From positions 1 to 12,796 of the forward strand of contig QMZY01000016.1 of the NCBI GenBank assembly GCA_003663415.1: a stretch of DNA of 12,796 bases. The letters are read 5' to 3'. The stretch comes from Candidatus Aenigmatarchaeota archaeon (GTDB lineage: Archaea > Aenigmatarchaeota > Aenigmatarchaeia > QMZP01). Below, in pieces: positions 1 to 6,392 of the stretch. Position 1 is the stretch's first letter. Each line of letters starts with the position of its first letter. Position numbers and translations under genes: made by a program. The notes under the pieces were generated by a model. The model searched no databases. It was given only the letters and a program-made list of their open reading frames with translations, and was not told the DNA's origin.

Positions 1-1
1 C

Positions 2-607
2 TGCGTTAATTTCCTTGGAAAAAACATAGGAACAAAAGAAGGAAAAGAGTTTACAATAAAGGTTTTGAAATTTATGAGAGAAAAACTGAAAGAATACCAA
101 AAAGAAACAGGGAATTTGTACAATCTTGAAGCAACCCCGGCAGAGTCTGTTTCTTACAGGTTGGCAAAATTGGATAAAAAGCATTATCCGGGTATATATG
201 CGGCTGGTAAAGACAAACCATATTATACAAATTCTACATTTTTACCAGTAAACTATACAGACGATGTGTTCGAAGCTCTTCAACATCAAAACGATATACA
301 ACCTCTGTATACAGGCGGAACAGTATTTCATGCATATCTTGGAGAAAGAATCAGAACCGATGAAGCAAAGCTTTTGGTTAAAAAAATAGTAGAAAATTTT
401 GATTTGCCTTATTTTACAATAACACCCACTTTTAGTGTGTGCCAAGAACATGGATATATACAGGGAGAACATTTTAAATGTCCAATATGCGGAAAGGAAT
501 GCGAAGTTTATTCAAGAGTTGTTGGTTTTTTAACTCCTGTTCAAAATTGGAACAAAGGAAAAAAAGAGGAATTTAAAGAAAGAGTTGAGTATAAAAAATA
601 TTCTTAG
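2..607 (+). CDS. nrdD: Anaerobic (class III) ribonucleoside-triphosphate reductase, C-terminal part
   Basis: This is the C-terminal 201 residues of the oxygen-sensitive, glycyl-radical ribonucleotide reductase that makes deoxynucleotides from ribonucleoside triphosphates in the cytoplasm. The reading frame is open from base 2, so the gene is cut by the window edge and its true start is not visible. Visible family signatures are LEATPAE, YYTNST, LPVNYTDD and TGGTVFH. A zinc-binding cluster follows, with Cys codons at 440, 479, 488 and 500. The glycyl-radical loop RVVGF has its radical Gly codon at 524-526, followed by the usual NWNKGK tail. Val takes the place of the Cys found in the bacterial RVCGY form, a variant I believe is common in archaeal and thermophile enzymes. 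The 3' end converges on rpl15e with only 5 bp between stop codons. The NrdG activase that must generate the radical is not in the window. Confidence 0.96.
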   Translation, partial: CVNFLGKNIGTKEGKEFTIKVLKFMREKLKEYQKETGNLYNLEATPAESVSYRLAKLDKKHYPGIYAAGKDKPYYTNSTFLPVNYTDDVFEALQHQNDIQPLYTGGTVFHAYLGERIRTDEAKLLVKKIVENFDLPYFTITPTFSVCQEHGYIQGEHFKCPICGKECEVYSRVVGFLTPVQNWNKGKKEEFKERVEYKKYS

Positions 608-612
608 TATGC

Positions 613-1134
613 TTAATTTCTCAGTCCTCTGGATTTTCTTCCTGCTGAAGTTTTTCCTCTGAAAGCCCTGCCTCTGTGCTTGTTCTCTGTGATCCATTTT
701 ATTTCCTTATCAGCCTTTATTGAAGGATGCGCCCTCTCAACAAGAATTACTTCATACCATGTGTGGTTTCCGTCTTCCCCAACCCAGTAAGAATTCAGAA
801 CTTCGCAGTTTGGATATTTCCTTGCTGCCTTTTCCTCTGCAACAACCTGTTTTGACTTTTCCAAAGAAAAGAACCTGCCTCTCCTTTTCGGTCTTCTACC
901 GCCTTTTAATTTCGGTGTTTTTCTCGCCCCTTTCTTTACTTTTACCCTGACAATCACAAAACCCTGTTTTGCCTTGTATCCCAAAGCCCTTGCCCTGTCA
1001 ATTCTTGTCGGTTTTTCTACTCTTGTGACTGTTTTTTCCTTTCTCCACTGAATAAGCCTTTGCCTGTATAATTCTCCAAGCCCTTGTTTGGGTTTTTTCC
1101 ATATCTGCGCAACCCATGAATATGCTTTCACCAT
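613..1134 (-). CDS. rpl15e: 50S ribosomal protein L15e
   Basis: This is an archaeal/eukaryotic-type protein of the large ribosomal subunit that binds 23S rRNA. Family hallmarks are RPTR-type KPTRIDRARALGYKAKQG (residues 41-58), GGRRPKR (78-84), EVLNSYWVGEDG (111-122) with WYEVIL, and the C-terminal KHRGRAFRGKTSAGRK (152-167). At 173 residues it is a little shorter than the roughly 180-195 usual in archaea as I recall them, and the shortening seems to lie in the basic loop around residues 68-95. The ATG start at 1134 is supported by a GTGA Shine-Dalgarno-like element 5 nt upstream and a TATA-like TTTTTAAAT about 35 bp upstream. The gene is single rather than in a ribosomal operon. It is divergent from a small membrane-protein gene and convergent with nrdD. 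Confidence 0.97.
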   Translation of the reverse strand: MVKAYSWVAQIWKKPKQGLGELYRQRLIQWRKEKTVTRVEKPTRIDRARALGYKAKQGFVIVRVKVKKGARKTPKLKGGRRPKRRGRFFSLEKSKQVVAEEKAARKYPNCEVLNSYWVGEDGNHTWYEVILVERAHPSIKADKEIKWITENKHRGRAFRGKTSAGRKSRGLRN

Positions 1135-1234
1135 ATTTTCACTGTTTATTCATTATTCTCGGATTTAAAAACCTTTTCAATTATATAAAACAAAACTTAT
1201 ATAAATATATTTGAATTAAATATAAAGTGAAAAT
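1135..1234. promoter_or_regulatory. Divergent promoter region, rpl15e and small membrane protein
   Basis: The 100 bp spacer holds two TATA-like boxes. TTATATAAA at 1197-1205 (plus strand) lies about 34 bp before the ATG at 1235. TTTTTAAAT at 1171-1163 (minus strand) lies about 35 bp before the ATG at 1134. Both genes would have leaders of roughly 8-10 nt. Both start codons are preceded by the same nine bases, AGTGAAAAT. Their GTGA is complementary to the archaeal 16S rRNA 3' end, so these are the only two clear ribosome-binding sites in a window where other starts look leaderless. Confidence 0.6.
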
Positions 1235-1504
1235 ATGAATTCAGGCTTAAAAATCCTTTTGGGTTTCATTTTCATTTTGGTTGGCCTTGGTTTATTTGTA
1301 GATGAAATATTTCCGTTTATAGGCACAGGAATAAACTGGCTTTCAAATTTCATTATAGTAATTACAGGCATTATACCGCTGTTTCTTATAATACTGGGGT
1401 TGTTTATAGTTTGGCTGGAAATAGATGAGATAAAGGCTGAGAAAGAGCTGAAAGAAGAAGAGGAAAAGGAAAAAAGAAAGAAAAAACCCGCAAGTAAAAA
1501 ATAA
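1235..1504 (+). CDS. Small two-helix membrane protein with charged tail, function unknown
   Basis: I do not recognise this 89-residue protein. Two hydrophobic segments (about residues 5-22 and 38-60) are separated by a short loop containing DEIFPFIGTGINW. They are followed by a strongly charged tail (residues 61-89, rich in Glu and Lys, ending KKKPASKK). The tail is probably helical and cytoplasmic, by the positive-inside rule. The ATG start is supported by the upstream AGTGA element and a TATA box. It is a real gene rather than a shadow: it has its own promoter, a typical membrane-protein composition, and no better frame on either strand. Small two-helix proteins of this kind are common in archaea and carry no functional information by themselves. 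Its only contextual clue is the divergent promoter shared with rpl15e. Confidence 0.75.
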   Translation: MNSGLKILLGFIFILVGLGLFVDEIFPFIGTGINWLSNFIIVITGIIPLFLIILGLFIVWLEIDEIKAEKELKEEEEKEKRKKKPASKK

Positions 1505-1522
1505 AGCGCTTTATATAACAAT

Positions 1523-1774
1523 TTATAATCTTCTTAGCAGCTGTTCGCTTACTATTTTTATATCAGACTCTCTAACCACATATCCGTAAGATTTGTACAG
1601 ACTTTTAGGAATTAAAAGCACTTCTCTTGAATCTTTGCAACCAAATTTATTTCCAATTGCCTCTATTCCATGTTTGGTTAATATTTCATTAGATGGCGGA
1701 TTACAGGTGTAATGGAAAACCCTTCCGTCATTTAATATTGCAGTATATTCCAAACTGTGAGGTTTTTGTGCCAT
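1523..1774 (-). CDS. Small hypothetical protein (83 residues from the preferred start)
   Basis: I do not recognise this protein. The frame can start at an ATG at 1789 (88 residues) or at an in-frame ATG at 1774 (83 residues, MAQKPHSLEYT). I prefer 1774 because a TATA box, TTTAAATA at 1804-1797, is centred 26 bp before it, the spacing seen for the leaderless genes elsewhere in this window. The same box is only about 12 bp before the upstream ATG. The protein is soluble and mixed alpha/beta in character: a strand-turn-strand start (YTAILNDGRVFHY), two Cys residues, then LLIPKSLYKSYGYVVRESDIKIV. It is convergent with the small membrane-protein gene, with 18 bp between stop codons. Nothing in the neighbourhood suggests a function. 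Confidence 0.6.
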   Translation of the reverse strand: MAQKPHSLEYTAILNDGRVFHYTCNPPSNEILTKHGIEAIGNKFGCKDSREVLLIPKSLYKSYGYVVRESDIKIVSEQLLRRL

Positions 1775-1796
1775 AGACAAGTAAGACATCTAAAGT

Positions 1797-1804
1797 TATT
1801 TAAA
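1797..1804 (-). promoter_or_regulatory. TATA box for the small hypothetical gene
   Basis: TTTAAATA on the minus strand is centred about 26 bp upstream of the ATG at 1774. It decides between the two candidate starts of the 83/88-residue protein. Confidence 0.5.
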
Positions 1805-1980
1805 TCTTTCTATTTTCTCTTTGTTTTCTTCAACATTCCTGATTCTTACAAGTCCTCCAGGAATTAAAGCAACTGTTTTCTGAAGCCATATTCTTTATAT
1901 CACATCTTGGCAAATAATCCAGAACCCATACTATCATGCACTGGCACGGAAATAAATTGGCAGAAGCCTTAATGTGAAGC
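1805..1980. other. Intergenic stretch, possible decayed gene end, otherwise empty
   Basis: The spacer between the small hypothetical gene and serS contains no complete gene, tRNA or CRISPR repeat that I can see. On the minus strand, 1894-1796 is open for 32 codons and ends in a stop. Its translation includes VALIPGGLVRIRNVEEN and reads like a protein C-terminus. Just upstream, another frame (ATG at 1937) reads MIVWVLDYLPRCDIKN before it degenerates. Protein-like segments in different frames suggest a frameshifted remnant, but stretches this short can arise by chance. Confidence 0.25.
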
Positions 1981-1989
1981 TTTTTTAAA
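1981..1989 (+). promoter_or_regulatory. TATA box of serS
   Basis: TTTTTTAAA lies about 32 bp upstream of the serS ATG at 2018, giving a predicted leader of only about 7 nt with no Shine-Dalgarno sequence. Confidence 0.45.
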
Positions 1990-2017
1990 CAACTTGCCTT
2001 ATAATAAAAAGATTGCT

Positions 2018-3322
2018 ATGCTTGACATAAAGCTTGTTCGTGAAAAACCCGAACTGGTTAGAAAAAATCTGGAAAAAAGAAACAACCCTGAAATCCTGAA
2101 ATGGTTTGATGACCTTGTTGCATGCGACAGAAAATGGAGACAGCTTATTAAAGAGAGCGAGGAGCTGAGAAAACAAAGGAATGAAATCTCAAGAAAAATA
2201 GCAGAACTGAAAAAAAACAGACAGGACACAAGCGAAGAGATGAGAAAAATAAAAGCAATACTGGAACAGATGAAAAAAGCAGAAGCAGAGAAAAACAGAC
2301 ATGAAGAGAAAATAAAATGGTATTTGCTAAGGATTCCCAACCTCTTGCATGAAAGCGTTCCTTTTGGAAAAAACGACAGCGAAAATGTAGTGGTAAGAAC
2401 ATGGGGAAAACCAAAGAAGTTCGATTTCAGACCAAAGGACCATTTTGAAATTCTTAGAAACCTTGGGTTAATAGACAGCGAAAGGGCCGCCAAGGCGTCC
2501 GGACACGGTTTCTTTTATTTAAAAGAGGGGCTTGTCATGCTTGACCTTGCTCTGCAAAGGTTTGCAATAGATTTCTTGAGAAAAAAAGGCTATATTTTGG
2601 TGGAACCGCCTTTCCTTTTGAGGAGAAAAGCCTATGAAGGCGTAACATCTTTTGAGGATTTTGAGAACGTGATGTATAAGGTAGAGAATGAAGATTTGTA
2701 TTTGGTAGCCACGGCAGAACATCCCATAGCAGCCATGTATATGGACGAAGTTCTGCCTGAAAAGGACCTGCCGATAAAACTTGTTGGTGTTTCGCCTTGT
2801 TTTAGGAAAGAGGTTGGAGCTCACGGTAAATATACCAAAGGACTGTTCCGGATGCACCATTTCAACAAAGTGGAGCAGTTTATTTTTTCTTTACCTGAAC
2901 AAAGCTGGGAGTTGCACAAGGAACTGCAAAAAAACTCTGAGGAGCTTTATCAGAAACTCGGCTTGACTTACAGGGTTGTTAATGTCTGCACGGGTGATAT
3001 AGGCCCGATAGCTGCAAAAAAATATGACATAGAAGTGTGGATGGCTGATGGTGTTTACAGGGAATCTGGTTCAAACTCAAACTGCACAGACTATCAGGCA
3101 CGACGCCTTAATATACGTTACAGGGAAGAAGAAGGCAAACCGCCAAAAGGTTTTGTTCATACCCTTAACAGCACGGCTCTCGCAACCAGCAGAACAATGA
3201 TAGCAATAATTGAGCAAAACCAGCAAAAAGACGGAACAGTTAAAATCCCAAAGGTTTTGCAGCCTTATATGAACGGCATAAAAGAACTCGTTCTGCCAAT
3301 TTACAGCAAACAACATAATTAA
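2018..3322 (+). CDS. serS: Seryl-tRNA synthetase (common class II type)
   Basis: This enzyme charges tRNA(Ser) with serine in the cytoplasm. It is 434 residues from the ATG at 2018. That start gives the canonical MLDIKLVREKPELVRKNL opening, whereas an upstream TTG would add eight atypical residues. The N-terminal tRNA-binding coiled coil spans about residues 28-105. The catalytic domain follows, with the serine/ATP site TAEHP (232-236), class II motif 2 FRKEVGAHG (262-270) continuing to GLFRMHHFNKVEQF, the CTGDIGPIAAKKYDIEVW segment (324-341), and motif 3 around HTLNSTALATSRT (381-393). It is the widespread SerRS form, not the rare methanogen type. The last six residues and the stop codon lie inside repeat copy R1, so the short tail after LQPYMNG may have been shaped by whatever brought the repeat in. 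Confidence 0.97.
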   Translation: MLDIKLVREKPELVRKNLEKRNNPEILKWFDDLVACDRKWRQLIKESEELRKQRNEISRKIAELKKNRQDTSEEMRKIKAILEQMKKAEAEKNRHEEKIKWYLLRIPNLLHESVPFGKNDSENVVVRTWGKPKKFDFRPKDHFEILRNLGLIDSERAAKASGHGFFYLKEGLVMLDLALQRFAIDFLRKKGYILVEPPFLLRRKAYEGVTSFEDFENVMYKVENEDLYLVATAEHPIAAMYMDEVLPEKDLPIKLVGVSPCFRKEVGAHGKYTKGLFRMHHFNKVEQFIFSLPEQSWELHKELQKNSEELYQKLGLTYRVVNVCTGDIGPIAAKKYDIEVWMADGVYRESGSNSNCTDYQARRLNIRYREEEGKPPKGFVHTLNSTALATSRTMIAIIEQNQQKDGTVKIPKVLQPYMNGIKELVLPIYSKQHN

Positions 3323-3403
3323 TTACAAAGCTGCCGTTTGCCGGTTGTTCCTGACGCTTTGCAATTTATTATACCAAGAACTATAAAATCCAATATGAAA
3401 AGG
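3301..3403 (+). repeat. Dispersed repeat copy R1 (promoter-like)
   Basis: This is about 103 bp that aligns with 9651-9753 at roughly 85 percent identity by hand, with one single-base gap near 3370 and small gaps just before the ATG. It starts inside the last codons of serS. In order it contains GCAAAC (3306-3311), an inverted copy CGTTTGC (3335-3341), the invariant block GGTTGTTCCT (3343-3352, with nearby differences), CGCTTTGC (3355-3362), a TATA box TTTATTATA (3365-3373), and ATGAAAAGG (3395-3403) placed 26 bp after the TATA centre. The two rightward motif copies start 20 bp apart, about two helical turns. This resembles a regulated leaderless promoter copied together with its start codon. 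Confidence 0.8.
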
Positions 3404-3577
3404 AAAATCAAAACCACTGAGAAATTTACTGTAATGAATTCCATAGTTTTTTATTATTTACTGTTTAATAGTAAAGTATGGGAAAGGCAAGAATGGTTTT
3501 GGAATGCAAAAAATCGGGCAGCTTTGCAAACTTGTTTGATGCCAATATTTTTGTTAGCTTTTATATTGATGCTTTAG
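3395..3577 (+). other. Short frame starting at the repeat R1 start codon; doubtful gene or remnant
   Basis: A 60-codon frame begins at the conserved ATGAAAAGG of R1 (protein start MKRKIKTTEKFTVMNSI). It runs 100 bp into the ycaO gene in another frame and ends at 3575-3577. A TATA box (3365-3373) is correctly placed for leaderless expression. The overlapping part is almost certainly just the shadow of ycaO, so the frame is either a very short leader peptide or the dead stump of a gene once driven by R1. I favour the stump. Confidence 0.2.
3448..3456 (+). promoter_or_regulatory. TATA box of the ycaO gene
   Basis: TTTTTATTA is centred 26 bp before the ATG at 3478, so ycaO probably has its own leaderless promoter 75 bp downstream of the R1 TATA box. 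Confidence 0.5.
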
Positions 3578-4803
3578 AGTCACCATATAACAGCTCAGCG
3601 GTTGTTGATTTATTAGAACCAAGGTCTGATTCGTTACAGGGAATTTATCGCTTTTATAAAAACCCGGATTCTCAAAGAGATTTTGTTAGCAGAATGTTAG
3701 AAAAAGCTAGAAAAAGAATGTCAATAAAAACACCAAAATATAAATTATCTCCATCTTCGCCACGATGTGACTTATCTTCTTATACAGTAAACATCGAAAA
3801 AGATAATATTTTTAGTTTAGGTCAGATAGGTCATGTTTATGCCTCAAAATCTATGAAAGATTTGAAGTCAGATATTATGCTTGAAAAGGGAGATATTCTT
3901 GAAATAAGAGGCAAATTGATGTCTTATGGAAAAGGGTTTTCAAAGGAAGAATCTGAATTCTCAGCATACTTTGAGCTTATTGAGCATTTGAAATCGATGA
4001 TATTTACAGACAAAAGGCATTTCTATGAGTACAGCGTTAAAGAGTTGAAAAATATGGGTGCAAAATATGTAGACCCTTCAGATTTTACAAATTGTTTAGC
4101 ACCCCCAATGAACAATGAAAAAATTGAATGGGTTAAGGCAACTGAAATGATAACAGGAGAAGAGCATTTGATACCGGCAGGTGTTATCTATTTCCTTCTT
4201 TTTCCCAAAGAAGGATTGTATTATCCTTTTGTTGGAAATAGCGTTGGTCTGGCTGCTGGTGTGGACGAAGAGGCAGCAGTGAAGCACGCGTTGTATGAAA
4301 TCATGGAAAAAGACTCTCTTACAACATCCTTCTACTATGCAAACATCGATTCTGATTCTTTTCCAAAGGACATAAGAGAAACTATCGAAGAACTCATATT
4401 AAGAGGTTTAACAGTTGACATATCAATTGGACACAATGATATGCCGCCATACTTTATAAACACATCTCTTAAAGCAGAGAAATATAACCAAGTTTTTGTT
4501 TATGAGGGTTCGCGTTACAACCCTGACCCAGAAAAAGCGGTAAAAGGCGCTTTGTCAGAAGCTGTTATGGCTTATGTTGAAAACGGAATGCCGGAATTTT
4601 CAGAAAAAGGCAGAAACGTTAAAGGTCTTGATTTTCAAAAATTAACTCCATACGGAGAAAATAATGCATTAGAGTTTTTTGAAAAAACAAAAATTCCTGT
4701 TTATTCATTTACAATAAACAAGAAACCATACATTGCGAGGGTGATATCTCCGAATTTGTGTGTTGGTGGAGAGTTTCTTGATGAATTTGAAAGAAGTTTC
4801 TGA
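3478..4803 (+). CDS. ycaO-like: Stand-alone YcaO-family protein
   Basis: This is a 441-residue member of the YcaO superfamily, whose characterised members use ATP to activate peptide backbone amides (azoline, amidine or thioamide formation). The ATP/Mg-binding motif GKGFSKEES...SAYFELIEH is at residues 151-170. The second motif, NSVGLAAGVDEEAAVKHALYEIMEKDS, is at 254-280, and the distal PEKAVKGALSEAV helix at 351-363. About 90 N-terminal residues do not match anything I recognise. The C-terminus stops soon after RVISP (421-425), earlier than in many YcaO proteins, and lacks the proline-rich end of azoline-forming enzymes. There is no TfuA, partner E1-like protein, maturation enzyme or obvious precursor peptide nearby, so the substrate is unknown. 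The gene looks AT-richer than serS and gatB and follows repeat R1, which suggests later acquisition. Confidence 0.88.
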   Translation: MGKARMVLECKKSGSFANLFDANIFVSFYIDALESPYNSSAVVDLLEPRSDSLQGIYRFYKNPDSQRDFVSRMLEKARKRMSIKTPKYKLSPSSPRCDLSSYTVNIEKDNIFSLGQIGHVYASKSMKDLKSDIMLEKGDILEIRGKLMSYGKGFSKEESEFSAYFELIEHLKSMIFTDKRHFYEYSVKELKNMGAKYVDPSDFTNCLAPPMNNEKIEWVKATEMITGEEHLIPAGVIYFLLFPKEGLYYPFVGNSVGLAAGVDEEAAVKHALYEIMEKDSLTTSFYYANIDSDSFPKDIRETIEELILRGLTVDISIGHNDMPPYFINTSLKAEKYNQVFVYEGSRYNPDPEKAVKGALSEAVMAYVENGMPEFSEKGRNVKGLDFQKLTPYGENNALEFFEKTKIPVYSFTINKKPYIARVISPNLCVGGEFLDEFERSF

Positions 4804-4935
4804 GCGGTTTCGCTTTGTTTGCGCAACAAAACACTATATGTATCTTATCCAATGTCTATTAGAGTGCGTTGTTGTCAAGCGACATTCTATGCGTGATGCG
4901 CTTCACTTATACCACACGTAAACAGTCCAAACTTC
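4804..4935. other. Spacer between convergent ycaO and gatB
   Basis: There is no gene here. A small hairpin, TTTGTT-tgcgc-AACAAA, can form around 4815-4831. Further short self-complementary pieces lie near 4880-4910 (for example AAGCG and CGCTT). The first 20 bases carry CGGTTT, CGCTTTG and GTTTGCG words that recall the motifs of repeats R1 and R2, but I could not align the spacer with them. No clear T-tract terminator is present. Confidence 0.3.
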
Positions 4936-6342
4936 CTATCCGATTAATTTGATAATTTCTTTCCTTATTTCATTTGCATCTATTTTTCCTTTTGTTTCTC
5001 TCATACAAAGCCCGACCAAAAAATGCAGCGCTTTTTCATTCCCTTTTCTATAATCCTCAACCGCTTTGCTGTTTCTCTCCAGAACAGTCTGAATAATTTT
5101 TTTCGCGTTTGTTTCGGACTCTTTCCACAAACCGTATTTTTCTATAATTTCTTTTGCACCTCTTTTTTCCTCAACCATCTTCCTTATAGCAATCTCTCCG
5201 TTTCTGTCTGTGATTCTTCCTTCTGCGAAGAAACTTAGAAGCTCTTCTATCCACTCCTTTTTCAATCCAGATTCTTTAAACCTTATACCGTGCCAGTTCA
5301 GCGTTTTCTTAAGGTATCCGGCTATCCATCCAGCAGCAATTCTCGGTGATATTTTTCTTGCTATATCCTCAAACAGTTCTGCTGTTTCCGGGTCGGACAC
5401 CAATGACTCAGCAAGTTTTTCTGAAAGCCCGTACTCTTTGATAAACCTGTTGTATTTTCTGTCGGGCAGTTCAGGAATTTTTTTCTTTATTTCCTCTATT
5501 CCGATAGAAATAGTAATTACTGTCAAATCCGGCTCAAATATATAACCGTAATCTTCTTCTGTCTCTTTCTTTCTCATGCTCTGTGTAGCCTGTAAATCAG
5601 GATTCCACATTCTTGTCTCCTGTTCTATCTTAAGACCTTTTTTTAAAAGATTGTTTTGCCTTACAATCTCATACTTTAAAGCCTGCTCTATTTCTTTGGT
5701 TCCTGTTATATTTTTTATTTCCACCCTTGCTCCTCCCTGAAGAGAAACATTGGCATCTGACTTTATTATAGACTTTCCGGGCATATACGCTCCCAGATAC
5801 TCAAGAATCAAAGACAGTTTTTGAAGAAAAACCCTTGCCTCTTCAGGGCTTTTTAAATCAGGCTCTGTGACTATCTCAAGCAAAGGCACGCCGGACCTGT
5901 TATAGTCAACCAAAACATACTTTCCACCAATACCGCCTGTATGTATAAGCTTTGCAGGGTCCTCTTCAATATGAATCCTTCTTAGCCTTATCTTTTTTTT
6001 CTCGCCTTTGACATCAATCCATACGAAGCCGCCCTTGGCAACAGGGATTTCGTATTGAGTTATCTGGAAGTTTTTTGACATATCAGGATAAAAATAGGTT
6101 TTTCTTGAAAAAAACATTTCTTCTGCTATTTCACAGTTCAATGCAATGGCAACAGATTTTGCGATTTCTATCACTTTTTGGTTTACCATTGGTTTTGACC
6201 CCGGGTGACCCAGACAAACAGGACACACCAAAGTGTTTGGTTCAGGCTCTTTTTCAAGCATCACAGGGTTTCTGCAGCCGCAAAAAAGCTTTGTTTCAGA
6301 GCCCAATTGCGCATGCGTTTCCAGACCTATTTTCAAATCCAT
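4936..6342 (-). CDS. gatB: Asp-tRNA(Asn)/Glu-tRNA(Gln) amidotransferase subunit B
   Basis: GatB is the kinase/tRNA-binding subunit of the GatCAB complex, which amidates mischarged Asp-tRNA(Asn) or Glu-tRNA(Gln). The 468 residues include the opening IGLETHAQL, and zinc-site cysteines CGC (21-23) and CPVC (40-43). They also include FYPDMSKNFQITQYE (84-98), RIHIEEDPAKLIH (122-134) and DYNRSGVPLLEIVTEPD (146-162). DANVS (196-200) with VEIKN, and the helical YqeY-like tail from about residue 320, complete the family pattern. It is GatB rather than archaeal GatE because it has no AspRS-like insertion and the length fits GatB. The ATG at 6342 follows a TATA box by 26 bp. The partner subunits GatA and GatC are not in the window, so the complex must be encoded at scattered sites. 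Confidence 0.97.
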   Translation of the reverse strand: MDLKIGLETHAQLGSETKLFCGCRNPVMLEKEPEPNTLVCPVCLGHPGSKPMVNQKVIEIAKSVAIALNCEIAEEMFFSRKTYFYPDMSKNFQITQYEIPVAKGGFVWIDVKGEKKKIRLRRIHIEEDPAKLIHTGGIGGKYVLVDYNRSGVPLLEIVTEPDLKSPEEARVFLQKLSLILEYLGAYMPGKSIIKSDANVSLQGGARVEIKNITGTKEIEQALKYEIVRQNNLLKKGLKIEQETRMWNPDLQATQSMRKKETEEDYGYIFEPDLTVITISIGIEEIKKKIPELPDRKYNRFIKEYGLSEKLAESLVSDPETAELFEDIARKISPRIAAGWIAGYLKKTLNWHGIRFKESGLKKEWIEELLSFFAEGRITDRNGEIAIRKMVEEKRGAKEIIEKYGLWKESETNAKKIIQTVLERNSKAVEDYRKGNEKALHFLVGLCMRETKGKIDANEIRKEIIKLIG

Positions 6343-6363
6343 ATCTTTTTATAATTGTTAAAC

Positions 6364-6373
6364 TTTTATAAAA
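6364..6373. promoter_or_regulatory. Single palindromic TATA box shared by gatB and the DUF63 gene
   Basis: TTTTATAAAA is a perfect palindrome lying between the divergent ATGs at 6342 (minus) and 6393 (plus), at centre-to-ATG distances of about 26 and 24 bp. Both fit leaderless transcription, and the 50 bp spacer has little room for a second box. An AATTATAAAA-like sequence at 6348-6356 is too close to the gatB start to serve it. Confidence 0.6.
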
Positions 6374-6392
6374 AACCTGCTCAATTTTATTT

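Noticed and set aside
720..950. Open frames opposite rpl15e, serS, gatB and herA
   Set aside because: All are antisense or off-frame shadows of well-supported conserved genes, with low-complexity, Phe/Leu/Ser-rich translations.
1994..2017. Upstream TTG start for serS
   Set aside because: It adds eight residues before the canonical MLDIKL opening and lies too close to the TATA box at 1981-1989 to be well inside the transcript.
3301..3403. R1/R2 as CRISPR repeats, tRNA genes or a riboswitch
   Set aside because: There are only two copies, far apart and without spacers. No cloverleaf can be drawn. The conserved motifs lie upstream of the TATA box, so they would not be in the transcript from that promoter.
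3338..3577. 79-codon plus-strand frame between serS and ycaO as a RiPP precursor for the YcaO enzyme
   Set aside because: Its first part runs through the R1 repeat promoter and its last 100 bp are the shadow of ycaO. It has no leader/core pattern or Cys/Ser/Thr-rich core.
4804..4935. Third repeat copy or a small RNA after ycaO
   Set aside because: Short words (CGGTTT, CGCTTTG, GTTTGCG) recall the repeat motifs, but no continuous alignment, TATA box or start codon follows.
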